From contig JARLGW010000014.1 in NCBI GenBank assembly GCA_031292565.1, forward strand, positions 54,409 through 118,408: a stretch of 64,000 nucleotides of DNA, in the 5' to 3' direction. Numbering within the stretch: the first letter of the stretch is position 1; each line of letters starts with the position of its first letter. This document shows, piece after piece, positions 19,201-27,545 of the stretch. A model generated the notes under the pieces. That model was given only the letters and a program-made list of their open reading frames with translations, was not told where the DNA came from and ran no database searches. The DNA comes from Paludibacteraceae bacterium (GTDB lineage: Bacteria > Bacteroidota > Bacteroidia > Bacteroidales > Paludibacteraceae). Made by a program: the position numbers and the translations under genes.

Positions 19201-20804
19201 TCCATCCCGGATATAGAGCATACCTTGTAGCAGAATCAGGCTTCAACCAAGATGTTATCATGCCCGCCACCGGCGAAGGAAAGAAATACAGCTACATGGC
19301 CTGCCGAGCCATCGACGGTACCAAAGCCCAATCCTACCTATCGGCCACGGTGCCCATGGTAGCTCGCGAAATAATTACACCCGTGGCACCATTAGCACCA
19401 TCCGGTGCCGATTATGCTACACGCCCTAACTTCTTCGGCAAGGCAACTTATACTTTCGATGTGAAGAAAGGTGGCTCGCGCGACCCTTACATGCTTATTT
19501 TCTACCGGGCGACCGACCAAATTATTTTGGACACGCTATATACACCCGATAGAGTAACTGAAATTAAAACAGCACTGGCTAGTAACATTTATACCATGGA
19601 TATATGGAAAGCATTTATATCCATGTCACTAATGGACGATGGTCAGTTTAAAAAAATAGATTCAACAGGCCACAGCACTTCTAGCGGATACGGTTTTCCA
19701 AACCCCAACCAATATCCGTTCGACGGTCGCACACCAGGCTCTTCATCAGATTACTTCAATGCAATAAGAAAAGCCGTGTTAGCAGCCTTTATACCGATAA
19801 CCGAACAACCGATATTGTATCAGTTCTTGAAATGGGGCGACCAAACGTCGCCCAAAAAACCGGTTATTTTTGATATAAACGGCAATTACCTGCTACCCGG
19901 ATCGGCCACCTACGATCAGGCTCCAATGGCTGTTAGACACAACAACGGAACCGAAGTGGTAACCCGCTTTACGGATTACACCATCGACGGAGCTTCTACC
20001 GCCATGTACTTCTACTACGGCGTGGAAATGGGCAACACCATGGAAGTGAGCGACCCAAGCCCTATATCGGGCCCTATCAAGCTGATGAATACCTCGGCAC
20101 CCCAGGTACCCGAAATCAGGAATTTCCACACCCAGGTGGAAGATGCCACGGCAGGTACGGTTACAGCCGTAGTATTCGAAATAAACGATTACCTGAAGGG
20201 CGACAATGTGACGGAGATACAAATATACAGAGCGCTGACAAATGCTAAAGCGCAAGACATCCGTACCATGACGGCTCTGGATCCGATCCAGGTGGGCTAT
20301 CCTATTATTGATACTTTTGCTGATTATAACGGCAATCCTCCTTATGGCGATACATTGTATTACCGCCTGGTGGCCATACGCAAAGTGCCATACGCTATAG
20401 TAACGGGAACTAACGAAGTAACAGGTAAGGAAGACACCGTGATGTCGTATCCATCGGACTTGATGCTGGCTAATATCTTGGATGTGAACAACCCGACTTC
20501 GCCAACGCTTGCGCTTTCTGACAGCACGGTTGTTACTACCGATTTATATACAAACGCGGTGCTTACATGGACTCAAACCGTGTACAACGGAACGTATTAC
20601 ATATATCAGCGCAACAGCTCCGGTACATGGACCAAGTTAGGCGAAATAAAATCAACGCCAACCAACCCGGCCACTACATTAACCTATAGCCTTGGCAACC
20701 TTTCAAGAGTAAATGATGGTAGCCCAATATACTACAGCTTCAAAGCTACCGTGGTAAACTCATCTGGATTGATAAGCTTGGACGAAAATATATTAACCAT
20801 TTAA
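16221..20804 (+). CDS. Giant multidomain protein (1527 aa) with fibronectin-like segments
   Basis: There is no signal peptide. The N-terminus carries a distinctive glycine/serine motif (AGSDGSDGSASGIHLRWDLL) that I have an impression of seeing in other large Bacteroidetes proteins. Several middle and C-terminal stretches look like fibronectin III-type beta-sandwiches (for example MPPQNFAAQF at about 650, and ANILDVNNPTSPTLALSD near 1425). No catalytic motif was seen. It follows the 1972-aa protein by 221 bases and precedes the fibre genes. A long structural or adhesive component is inferred. The exact function is unknown. Confidence 0.6.
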   Translation: MSSITTTNLLSQSKYLYLQSAGSDGSDGSASGIHLRWDLLGTLGDNHIPKGNLAASGTYYTNAKYNKADDFVKIYKTPYDRTFPIVINFANTAPQVVESQTEKIWKYNNVVPTNLTTTRNVIIRFPDCYQYNLAKNTYDPSNVDNVVNFLKSYNGIIEVEVEDQRIFAAYVYMAEIDPTKVNITRLESVSLDETSSDTSSLFVSGRKKYTIEEGYLAKEDTDLVLKEDDYNIELDQLGGGSRKLMAENIKYIRFLGDNCYPTTLWLETYEDFLLGKNNNSEWTHVTDRALSLDEDEVYTRLEDRDNYNIDNLWPRYTDNYKVDVNNYKTRWIDTIDTDSSTIDGLNTAVKEYLTLSMDPNNLEANNTSAYEESTTEYVSDDKDAFENDSDGEDLTDDIVPTADEGANADAKTQECEMSYLNMLKLVAFDFHIARMLGLGHIDTSVSDAKKYIYIAVYDTNDSIDSYTAALRHTYMALPTGKTDYKLPYAPQQADVSYGLRVSCGDNDTKLITDENGYSSYGTSRAINLNLTYSGAPYPLDYFFKPDEEYSFAEYTQPIMYGIKYKKTSASSWNELCFDTDFTDQNNNNEVMPVMSTGKNPIYTHLETDTGVHDYAVYGINWFSRVSSLSSPESTNDTEFTHTYTLMPPQNFAAQFIQTEKILVLTTDKEQQRLSGLGADTTLVRVTFDWDNVNYANYWYGQQAQFYFRTEGVNVVAGMIKSVTSAGTNLYEVRTTSYNLTSQDLDATTNTVNTVTPSITSGTESHYEKSLFTSNGVQYQVQSVSQSTVSGEGPVFILQGLNETTLIDPDNDGVFTLVKKVTEPKAAYAFSVSENTTLAECWTKQLSQTVTLTKFSDHTEIKKYEDGTSSTTYVGGIYQKATIGEYKDMETVNGVEVEIANSITGIYKLTFSGDPLGSPDNKDMVEYYKGVVRIQAADDASNIKQLKVVEITTDDTKTNLVLKVVDPSFALVEGTYTPDSTYSPIPTGSNIDVNFHPGYRAYLVAESGFNQDVIMPATGEGKKYSYMACRAIDGTKAQSYLSATVPMVAREIITPVAPLAPSGADYATRPNFFGKATYTFDVKKGGSRDPYMLIFYRATDQIILDTLYTPDRVTEIKTALASNIYTMDIWKAFISMSLMDDGQFKKIDSTGHSTSSGYGFPNPNQYPFDGRTPGSSSDYFNAIRKAVLAAFIPITEQPILYQFLKWGDQTSPKKPVIFDINGNYLLPGSATYDQAPMAVRHNNGTEVVTRFTDYTIDGASTAMYFYYGVEMGNTMEVSDPSPISGPIKLMNTSAPQVPEIRNFHTQVEDATAGTVTAVVFEINDYLKGDNVTEIQIYRALTNAKAQDIRTMTALDPIQVGYPIIDTFADYNGNPPYGDTLYYRLVAIRKVPYAIVTGTNEVTGKEDTVMSYPSDLMLANILDVNNPTSPTLALSDSTVVTTDLYTNAVLTWTQTVYNGTYYIYQRNSSGTWTKLGEIKSTPTNPATTLTYSLGNLSRVNDGSPIYYSFKATVVNSSGLISLDENILTI

Positions 20805-20808
20805 AAAC

Positions 20809-20861
20809 AATTCATAATTCATAATTCACAATTCATAATTCACAATTTATGAATTGTGAAT
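20809..20861. repeat. Short AT-rich direct and inverted repeat (AATTCATAATTCACAATT family)
   Basis: The words ATAATTCAT and ATTCACAA repeat in tandem and end in a palindrome (ATTCACAATT/AATTGTGAAT). Similar words occur at about 34265, 37903 and 38116. The repeat contains an upstream in-frame ATG at 20849, which I reject as the start of the next gene. Confidence 0.6.
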
Positions 20862-20881
20862 TTAAAAACACATTAACCACT

Positions 20882-22213
20882 ATGGCAACAAACTTGAAAA
20901 TTTCACAGCTGTTATCGGCAACAACACCACTAGGAAATGGTGATTTAATACCCTTGGTACAAAAAGACCCTAATACTTCCAATTGGCTAACTAGACAAAC
21001 AACGTTGGGTGATTTGAAAAACTCCGTGCTGTCGGGCATAAGTGCAACCGGACTGAAATACACCGGAGGGCAAACCGCGATACAAACTACCGCTAGCCAA
21101 ATAGATGTTTACGATGTAAGTGGAAACTCCTTGATGGTGTTCGATCCTACCTATTCTACCATGGCTTTGCACTCGCAAAGCACCGACGGCACTGTAAGCT
21201 CCAACTTCATACTTAATGAAAAAGGTTTTAACTTTACACGTACGCAAACGGCAAACGGGGTTACCGGAGTATCTCAAATACGCTTAAACTCTAATGATGT
21301 GTATTTGCTTAGTAACAAGAATATTAATCTTCTATCAGGAGCTCCAACTGGTAATACTGGCACAACCTTGCATGATTTGGGTAATTCAGGAAGCATTAAT
21401 TTGTTGGCCGGGAAAGACCTTAGCTGTGCTTCTAATGGCCTGCTTTCAATATCATCCAATAAAGAAATTGATATTATAAATACAGATGCTGATGATCGGG
21501 AGACTCTTTCTACAAGTGGTACAATAACTTATTACCAAGCTCACACATACCACGATTCGATAACTATTCACGATGGATTAGCCTATTCAAATACCCGCCA
21601 AACGGTACTTTCTAATTACGATTCTTCAACAAAAGTAACAACAATAACAAATGATAGCACCGAAATATACAACTCTATTACCATGAATGGTGATGGCATG
21701 ATTGTAAAAACTTCGGTAATGGATATTTATGTGGACAATACGTTCAACGTGAGAAATAGCAGTGGAACTGTTATTTTTAGCGATGCTACGATTACTAATT
21801 TAAGTAGCACCGTAAACACGTTAAATAGTACCGTATCTACCTTGAATAGCAGCCTTACCTCCCTAAAACTGGCTACTTCCTACACGGTTACGTATGCTAT
21901 GACTTCGGTACTCCCAGCCAATACGCAGGTTAGTAGCCAATTAGTAGCCAATGTCAATGGTGCGTTAACCATTGGCGGCGTTGCAGCAACCGTTGGTCAA
22001 TACTTCTTTACCAACCTTGAAACCGCTTCACCACAGTACGCGTTCAACGGCGTGTGTAGAGTAGATCAAGTAGGTTCGGCCTCCGCTCCTTGGAAAATAA
22101 GTTTATATGACAAACCCTACATCGTGGAAGTATCAGCTACAAGCAGCTTAACCGGAATATACGTAAAAAGTACAGCGGCGGGAACAACCAATACCGTGTA
22201 CAAAAAAATGTAA
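20882..22213 (+). CDS. Tail-fibre-like protein with N-terminal SDL-type anchor
   Basis: I chose the ATG at 20882 (443 aa) because MATNLKISQLLSATTPLGNG aligns with the start of the next fibre gene; the upstream ATG at 20849 lies in a repeat. Residues 1-50 (DLIPLVQKD, TTLGDLKNS) look like the short phage-fibre anchor module. The middle is Ser/Thr/Asn-rich and probably a beta-helix. About 300-330 is a heptad-like stretch (LSSTVNTLNSTVSTLNSSL) that should form a trimeric coiled coil. The C-terminus is a small beta domain. It is a probable receptor-binding or side fibre. Confidence 0.65.
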   Translation: MATNLKISQLLSATTPLGNGDLIPLVQKDPNTSNWLTRQTTLGDLKNSVLSGISATGLKYTGGQTAIQTTASQIDVYDVSGNSLMVFDPTYSTMALHSQSTDGTVSSNFILNEKGFNFTRTQTANGVTGVSQIRLNSNDVYLLSNKNINLLSGAPTGNTGTTLHDLGNSGSINLLAGKDLSCASNGLLSISSNKEIDIINTDADDRETLSTSGTITYYQAHTYHDSITIHDGLAYSNTRQTVLSNYDSSTKVTTITNDSTEIYNSITMNGDGMIVKTSVMDIYVDNTFNVRNSSGTVIFSDATITNLSSTVNTLNSTVSTLNSSLTSLKLATSYTVTYAMTSVLPANTQVSSQLVANVNGALTIGGVAATVGQYFFTNLETASPQYAFNGVCRVDQVGSASAPWKISLYDKPYIVEVSATSSLTGIYVKSTAAGTTNTVYKKM

Positions 22214-22444
22214 TTCAACATAACAACTTATTTAAATTCCCCCGGCTTGTAGCGACAGGCCATTTCCCCCCACCCAATTCTTCCCCCTCCCGAGCCATTT
22301 GTAACTACTCCGCGCTTCGATACAAAATACCAACCTGAATTTCTACATGAAAAGCCGGGTACGGACAACTCCTCAAGAAAGCGGGGAGGGGAGGAGCTGA
22401 AAATCAGAAAACTAAACAAACAACATCTAAACAACTCAACCATT

Positions 22445-25312
22445 ATGGCAAATCAAAAAATTTCAGACCTAACTCAAACCACATCACTTAGTGATTCCGA
22501 TTTGATACCAATAGCGCACAAGAAGGATGCTAACAGCTACGAAACGTTAAGCACTACACTGTCAGATTTAAAGAACAATATCGTAGGTTCGGCTGGTGCT
22601 ATTTCCAAAATAGTCTATTCCGATGGAAATGAGGCAATTTATACATCAGGCGATACTCTTTATTTATACGACGATAGTTCAAACAAGGTAGCCTATCTTA
22701 ATCCCCTTTCCAACCCGAACCCCAATGCAGAACCAGATTCTAGTTTTCAGCCAAATTCTAAATTAGCTATAGGAACAAGTTCCGTGGTAGAAGGCATAAT
22801 TAAGTTTTCTAATAGAAACAAGGTAGCCGCGACAACGACAACTCAAGCTAAGGTTTTAGCCACTAAATTTAATCTTTCCGACATCGGTTTCCGCCTCAGT
22901 CGGGAAGAATACACCGGTAGCACAAACACCGGAGCATGGCAATTGCGCATGAACTCACTCGACTCTTACCTGTACTCTAAAAATCACGTGGAAATTACAG
23001 CCGGATCGAAAACCATCGATTCAAAATTGAGCTTAAGCGACCTGCTTACCTCAGCAGAAGCCGATACCGAAGTGCGCATCAACCTGCTTTCGGGAGGTGA
23101 TATTTTCAACACGGCTCGCGATGCAGTATATTTCACCACCCCTGTTTTTCAAGTAAAAAACGGCAACGAAGATACCGTGTTTACCATCACCGCAACCGAT
23201 ACCATTTTGCAGGATGCTTCGCAAGGAAATATCCTTTCGCAACATTATGATAGCACGAATACGGCGAACAACACGATTAAACTTTCGAGAGGTGAAGCAA
23301 ATGATTTATTGACACAAGATGCAACAACTACCACCCTGAATAGCTCAGGTGGAAATATGTTCATACAATATGTTAGTGATGACACAAAAGGTTCTGAAGT
23401 AAATATTTGTAGAGATGGCGAACCTTTTTTACATCAAAATCCATCAGGTACTACCATACATGGCTCTGATGGTACTGTTCTTTTAGGGGTAGAATATATT
23501 AATAATTCTTCCGCAAATACTCGACTATCGTTGGCAAGAGGTAACTATGATTATATACTAAATGTGTTGACTCAAGATAAGAACGACATGATTTTGTTCG
23601 ATTCGAACAACACTGCATTTCTTACTACCCATTATGATGGTTCTAATACAGCTAATAACACATTAACCCTATCTAGAGGAGGTGAGAATAATGTATTAAC
23701 GCAGGATAAAACAACAACCAACTTAATTAGTTCTGATGGTGATACAATTTTAAATTATAATAGGAGTACTAATGGAACTACTCAAATAGACACCCTTAAT
23801 TTATATTTAGAAGGAAATGATATAATAACAGCTTCATGTAAAACAACAGATTCTAACGAAAGTGGAATAAGTATTTCAAGAGCCGGTCATAATGAAATAT
23901 TAACTCAAGATAAATCTTACACTTATTTGAATGATTCCGATGGTACTAGAATTTTGATAGCATACTTTGATTCATCAGATACAGCTAATAATACATTAGA
24001 AATAGACAGAGGCGATGGAAGTCTTCTTTTAGTACAAAGTAAAACCAACACAACGTTATATGATTCTAACAGTGCAGCCCTTATCTCCCACACAGTAGGT
24101 GCAGGTGTACAATACAGTGCCGATGGAGTAAATTACTTCAAACTGTACAACAATGCAATTACCGTATCGCAACCAGTTACCTCAACAGCTGCAATCAGTG
24201 CCAAAGGAATTACCAACACAGCCTTAACTGCTGCCGGAATCGTAACCAACACCGCCGCCGGAGTACTTGGCACTATATCCGTGTTACCAGTTGTCAATGG
24301 AGGAACCGGGTCATCAACTAAAAACTTTGTCGATTTAACAACCGATCAAACTGCTGCCGGTGTAAAAACATTTACAAGTGGCATCAAAACCTCAACCATA
24401 AAAGATGCTTCCGGTAATAATTTGATTTCTGTAGATACTAGTAGTGCGTTGACTATTTCTAGAGGTAGTGCAGATAATGTGTTGACACAAAATTCAACAA
24501 CAACAGCTCTGAATAATTCTAGTAATAGCACAATCTTGCAATATGTTATTGATACTACCAATAACGCCCATGATTTGAGAATAGAATCAGTAGGAAATGC
24601 TGCATTTGTAGCTCACAATGATCTTAATGATAATATAAATAGTTTTGTATGTGTTTCTAGATTTGGAATAGTTGATGTTTTATTGCAAGATGGAAATAAT
24701 ACTACTTTAAGTGATTCCGCTAACAATACCGTTTTATCGTGTTCTTATGATGGTTCAGATCCTTTAAATAATGGAATTTCGTTGAGCAGAGGTTCAAATA
24801 ATCTTTTAGAACAAGACAAAACCAGTACAACCCTATACAACTCCAATAGTGCAGCCCTTATTACTCACACCGTAGGTGCCGGTGTACAATACAGTGCCGA
24901 TGGAGCAAATTACTTCAAGCTGTACAACAATGCAATTACAGTATCGCAACCCGTTTCATCCTCAAGCACCATTAAAGCCACAGGATTGGCATCCACCGTG
25001 CAAACCCTTACCGATGGAGCATCCATCGTGTGGAACGCGGCAACAGGCTCAAACGCCATCATCACGCTTACTGCTGCCGGACGCACTTTGGCCAACCCAA
25101 CTAACATCGTGGCCGGAACCGTGTATCGCCTCACTGTAAATCAGGACACCACCGGTAGCCGCACCATCACCACGTGGGGAAGCTACTTCAAATTCCCCGG
25201 TGGAGTAAAACCAACGCTTACCGCTACAGCTTCGGCTTCCGACGTGTTGGAATTCTATGCCGACACAATAACAACCCTACGTTTAACCAACTTCATAGCC
25301 GATAGCAAATGA
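22445..25312 (+). CDS. Long tail-fibre-like protein built of about 34-residue repeats
   Basis: The product is 955 aa. The N-terminal 50 residues (ISDLTQTTSLSDSDLIPI, then LSDLKNNI) match the anchor of the preceding fibre. From about 270 onward a repeat of roughly 34 residues recurs many times: SRG..N.LTQD.TTT.LYDSNG, then a short YDGSNTANNTL stretch. It is interrupted near 620 by a VNGGTGSSTKNFVDLTTDQT module shared with the minus-strand 1077-aa fibre. The end (AGTVYRLTVNQDTTGSRTI) looks like a fibre tip domain. Repeats of this kind are typical of trimeric beta-helical fibres. Internal DNA repetition would allow length change by recombination. Confidence 0.7.
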   Translation: MANQKISDLTQTTSLSDSDLIPIAHKKDANSYETLSTTLSDLKNNIVGSAGAISKIVYSDGNEAIYTSGDTLYLYDDSSNKVAYLNPLSNPNPNAEPDSSFQPNSKLAIGTSSVVEGIIKFSNRNKVAATTTTQAKVLATKFNLSDIGFRLSREEYTGSTNTGAWQLRMNSLDSYLYSKNHVEITAGSKTIDSKLSLSDLLTSAEADTEVRINLLSGGDIFNTARDAVYFTTPVFQVKNGNEDTVFTITATDTILQDASQGNILSQHYDSTNTANNTIKLSRGEANDLLTQDATTTTLNSSGGNMFIQYVSDDTKGSEVNICRDGEPFLHQNPSGTTIHGSDGTVLLGVEYINNSSANTRLSLARGNYDYILNVLTQDKNDMILFDSNNTAFLTTHYDGSNTANNTLTLSRGGENNVLTQDKTTTNLISSDGDTILNYNRSTNGTTQIDTLNLYLEGNDIITASCKTTDSNESGISISRAGHNEILTQDKSYTYLNDSDGTRILIAYFDSSDTANNTLEIDRGDGSLLLVQSKTNTTLYDSNSAALISHTVGAGVQYSADGVNYFKLYNNAITVSQPVTSTAAISAKGITNTALTAAGIVTNTAAGVLGTISVLPVVNGGTGSSTKNFVDLTTDQTAAGVKTFTSGIKTSTIKDASGNNLISVDTSSALTISRGSADNVLTQNSTTTALNNSSNSTILQYVIDTTNNAHDLRIESVGNAAFVAHNDLNDNINSFVCVSRFGIVDVLLQDGNNTTLSDSANNTVLSCSYDGSDPLNNGISLSRGSNNLLEQDKTSTTLYNSNSAALITHTVGAGVQYSADGANYFKLYNNAITVSQPVSSSSTIKATGLASTVQTLTDGASIVWNAATGSNAIITLTAAGRTLANPTNIVAGTVYRLTVNQDTTGSRTITTWGSYFKFPGGVKPTLTATASASDVLEFYADTITTLRLTNFIADSK

Positions 25313-25342
25313 TAAAATAATGTAACTGGAAATTCTTTTTAC

Positions 25343-25375
25343 AACCCTGCTAAGTATTCAAAACTTAGCAGGGTT
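25343..25375. repeat. Palindromic repeat family B, copy 1
   Basis: The arms AACCCTGCTAAGT and ACTTAGCAGGGTT enclose a short loop, 30 bases after the fibre stop. It is a diverged member of the CCTGCCAAG family (38972, 45565, 63471). It could terminate the fibre operon. Confidence 0.7.
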
Positions 25376-25390
25376 ACTCATGTAGGGAAT

Positions 25391-25424
25391 AGACATTCCA
25401 TATTTCCCAAAATATGGAATGTCT
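25391..25424 (+). terminator. Palindromic repeat family A, copy 2, with T-run
   Basis: AGACATTCCATATTT pairs with AAATATGGAATGTCT and is followed by a run of Ts, which fits an intrinsic terminator for the fibre genes. It is the same family as 4924-4952. Confidence 0.75.
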
Positions 25425-25738
25425 TTTTTTATGCCTTAAAAAAAAGTTTCATTTCCTATCAAATTTTAACACATCACCCCCTTGCACGAACCATTTTTTT
25501 GCTATAGTTTTACTCAAAACGATAAAGTTCGTTTCTTTTGTTCACCCTCGTAATTCTTCGTGATTCTTGGCTTTTAACATCTCCGAATCATCCTTTTAAT
25601 TAGGATTTTATTCTCCGGCTGTATTTATTTCCTGTCAAACTCCAAACTCCAAATGCTAAATGCTATGCCTAACCTATTACCTCGTTAAAACTCTTTATTT
25701 AAGATTATATTCCTTAACAAACAAAAACAAGTAAACAA
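25425..25738. other. Gene-free stretch with the second copy of the leader block
   Basis: Bases 25498-25620 resemble 6248-6360 (GCTATAG, ACGATAAAGTTCGTTT, CTTTTAACA words). In both places the block lies upstream of a plus-strand gene, at 6452 and 25739. It may be a duplicated promoter region. No other feature was seen. Confidence 0.5.
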
Positions 25739-26065
25739 ATGAAAAATGTAAATTTAGCCCAACCGGTGGCCGACTTAGACGGAAATGCTATCATCTTTGG
25801 TGAAAAAGAAGTAACGCTTGAAAACGGACAACGCTCCACGCAGCCTTATGGACGCACTTACGCTCAAATTGCGATAGAGGGAATAGCTTCGCTTAAACTA
25901 AAAGCAGAGGAGGACAACCAATTTGCTTACGCTTTGCTAAAGAAGCTACACGTGGCGGATGCTGACACCGAATATTCCGACGACGAGCTTCAATTTGTGA
26001 AGCAAGCCGTGTTTGCAGCTCAACCTGTAATTGTTCGTGCACAATATGATGAGTTAATAGCATAA
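25739..26065 (+). CDS. Small protein after the fibre gene, possible fibre accessory
   Basis: The product is 108 aa, with no signal peptide, and mostly helical in the second half (IEGIASLKLKAEEDNQFAYALL). It ends in FAAQPVIVRAQYDELIA, which resembles MAKQPAIIKARFLQMVAA in the 119-aa protein at 61400. Both also have an L-N/D-G-x-A motif near residue 15. I infer a shared small family linked to fibre genes on both strands, perhaps assembly factors. It is followed by a clear intrinsic terminator. Confidence 0.6.
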   Translation: MKNVNLAQPVADLDGNAIIFGEKEVTLENGQRSTQPYGRTYAQIAIEGIASLKLKAEEDNQFAYALLKKLHVADADTEYSDDELQFVKQAVFAAQPVIVRAQYDELIA

Positions 26066-26090
26066 GAAAAAACAACTCAAAATTTTGAAA

Positions 26091-26122
26091 AGAGGGGGCT
26101 TGTCAATAGCCCTCTCTTTTTT
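26091..26122 (+). terminator. Intrinsic terminator after the 108-aa gene
   Basis: AGAGGGGGCT pairs with AGCCCTCTCT across a 7-base loop and is followed by TTTTTT. Confidence 0.85.
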
Positions 26123-26211
26123 ATGCAAATTATTTTCATCGGAAAAGGATAATTAGCAGAACAAAAAAGAATAAAAAAATGTTATAAAAATAAAAAATAG
26201 CACATAATAAC

Positions 26212-26294
26212 AACGGCTGCCCAATTCCGAAACCGAACGTACGCATTTGAGTACACAAACGGTAGTTTAGCGACATCGGGAGTAAGCAGCCGTT
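26212..26294. ncRNA. Structured element 1: GGCTGC/GCAGCC-bounded region
   Basis: A perfect 9-bp inverted pair (AACGGCTGC at 26212 and GCAGCCGTT at 26286) encloses 65 bases. The inner sequence TAGTTTAGCGACA..GGGA recurs in the hairpin at 26496. It lies in the gene-free stretch 26123-26567. It could be a small RNA, a leader or part of a mobile element end. No promoter was found. Confidence 0.4.
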
Positions 26295-26495
26295 CGTACG
26301 TAATCAATTATAAATCAAAAAAACAACCTCTCGTATGAAAAGAAATAGTCTCCTGAAAAGTGGCATACGCTTTTGCGTTTTTTGTAAATAAACATTACAC
26401 GTGAAGATGCTTAGGTATTGTGTAAAAGACTAAAACACAGTATAAAAAGAGATAGTATTTATTTATCTGTTTACGCAAATAAGTATAAAAAACAT

Positions 26496-26558
26496 TAGTT
26501 TAGCGTCACGGGAAAAGGCAGCCGTATAAAAAACACAGCCTTAAAAAACGCTAAACTA
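26496..26558 (+). promoter_or_regulatory. Leader hairpin 10 bases before the 89-aa gene
   Basis: TAGTTTAGCGT (26496-26506) and ACGCTAAACTA (26548-26558) form a perfect 11-bp stem; inside it AAGGC pairs with GCCTT. The ATG follows at 26568. The hairpin shares the TAGTTTAGCG..GGGA..GCAGCCGT words with the element at 26212-26294. It could control translation of the 89-aa gene or bind a regulator. Confidence 0.55.
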
Positions 26559-26567
26559 CTGTAAAAT

Positions 26568-26837
26568 ATGAAAACAAAGAAATCACGAAATTTAAACGCC
26601 CCTGTTTTAATTTCAAAAACGCAACATTTAGTAAGAATTACTAACAAGATACCCCCCGGAGAGTATTACGGTATCGAATCGCATTTCCTCATAGATTACA
26701 ACACCCAGGAGGCAATACTACAAGCCGTATGGAACTATGCCGTGAAAAACGATGAGGCTCAACTAATGACCCAAATAAACATGCTCAAACAAAACCTTTA
26801 CATCACAAACCCCGACATCAAAATAGAAACCCGATAA
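26568..26837 (+). CDS. Small unknown protein (89 aa)
   Basis: A basic N-terminus (MKTKKSRNLNAPVL) is followed by a mixed domain with NKIPPGEYYGIESHFLIDYN and a C-terminal helix (AVKNDEAQLMTQINMLKQNL). There is no signal peptide. It is unusual in having an 11-bp hairpin directly upstream and no close neighbour. I do not recognise the family. Confidence 0.5.
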   Translation: MKTKKSRNLNAPVLISKTQHLVRITNKIPPGEYYGIESHFLIDYNTQEAILQAVWNYAVKNDEAQLMTQINMLKQNLYITNPDIKIETR

Positions 26838-27022
26838 TGAATACACACGCCTTACAATCCAGCTTGCAAAAAACAAACAACAACATACATCGTGCTAGCA
26901 CGCCAACCCACCACACCAATGCCCCCCATCTTCCGCTTGAAAGCAACCCATTCGTCCCCAAAATACTCCAAGCCGATAAGCCCCCATCGGTATAGCCTAA
27001 GAAATTAATCATCCTCAGCCCC

Positions 27023-27046
27023 TCCTCCCGATAGCTATCGGGAGGA
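27023..27046. repeat. Palindromic repeat family D, copy 1
   Basis: A perfect 24-bp palindrome with arms TCCTCCCGATAG and CTATCGGGAGGA. Other members are at 27144, 38021 and 45765. Confidence 0.8.
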
Positions 27047-27143
27047 ATTGGCCTCCCCCAACCCCTCCCAAGGAGGGGAGAAGGGTATGGGTTGGGAATT
27101 ATTGGTTCGCATTTGCGTATTTTGTTCTTTATGTATTCTATCA

Positions 27144-27175
27144 CCCCTCCTCCCGATAGCTATCGGGAGGAGGGG
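27144..27175. repeat. Palindromic repeat family D, copy 2
   Basis: A perfect 32-bp palindrome with arms CCCCTCCTCCCGATAG and CTATCGGGAGGAGGGG, about 100 bases from copy 1. Between the two lie inexact CCTCCC/GGGAGG words. Confidence 0.85.
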
Positions 27176-27291
27176 CAGGGGGGAGGTCGGAAAGAGCAAA
27201 GACAACTACCTTGTTTATTTAGTTACATGTACGATTTTTGGAAAATCGCACTAGCGGGCAACAAAGAGTCTTTCTCCTACTTGTTTCGAAC

Positions 27292-27315
27292 AAAACAACT
27301 GTATTTGTTGTTTTT
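27292..27315 (+). terminator. Hairpin with T-run upstream of the accessory island
   Basis: AAAACAAC pairs with GTTGTTTT across a 7-base loop and runs into TTTTT. There is no gene directly upstream, so it may insulate the downstream operon. Confidence 0.45.
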
Positions 27316-27490
27316 CTGACAAACGAGAGATTCTTAAATAAATTAAATTTGTTATAATTTAGATGATGAAATTATGGATAAATTACATTAAGGGTATTCA
27401 TTATCAAAAGCTTATAAAATATAACTGTTAAATAATTATGAAATAACAAAAAAATAAAACGATAGTATTTCTTAATGCAATATTTTGCGC

Positions 27491-27498
27491 TAATTTTG
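27491..27498 (+). promoter_or_regulatory. Candidate -7 box for the HEPN/SecB trio
   Basis: TAATTTTG fits the Bacteroidetes -7 consensus TAnnTTTG and lies 48 bases before the first ATG of the operon. The -33 region is only weakly TTTG-like (ATTT at 27467). Confidence 0.45.
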
Positions 27499-27545
27499 AA
27501 CACATTTTTATCATCAATCATTGATGAAATATATGTTCAACTTTT

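Larger units (their letters stand above)
26838..27545. other. Gene-free 708-base stretch with palindromes
   Basis: No supported gene was seen. It holds two copies of the CCCGATAGCTATCGGG palindrome (27023-27046 and 27144-27175), CT-rich repeats, a hairpin at 27292 and a -7 box at 27491. It marks the border between fibre genes and the AT-rich accessory island. Confidence 0.6.

Noticed and set aside
20849..20881. ATG at 20849 as start of the 443-aa fibre
   Set aside because: It lies in an AT-rich repeat, and the ATG at 20882 aligns with the start of the next fibre gene.
26818..27319. Several short frames across the family D palindromes
   Set aside because: They translate the repeats (Pro/Gly/Arg/Glu-rich) and appear on both strands at once, as expected for a palindrome.
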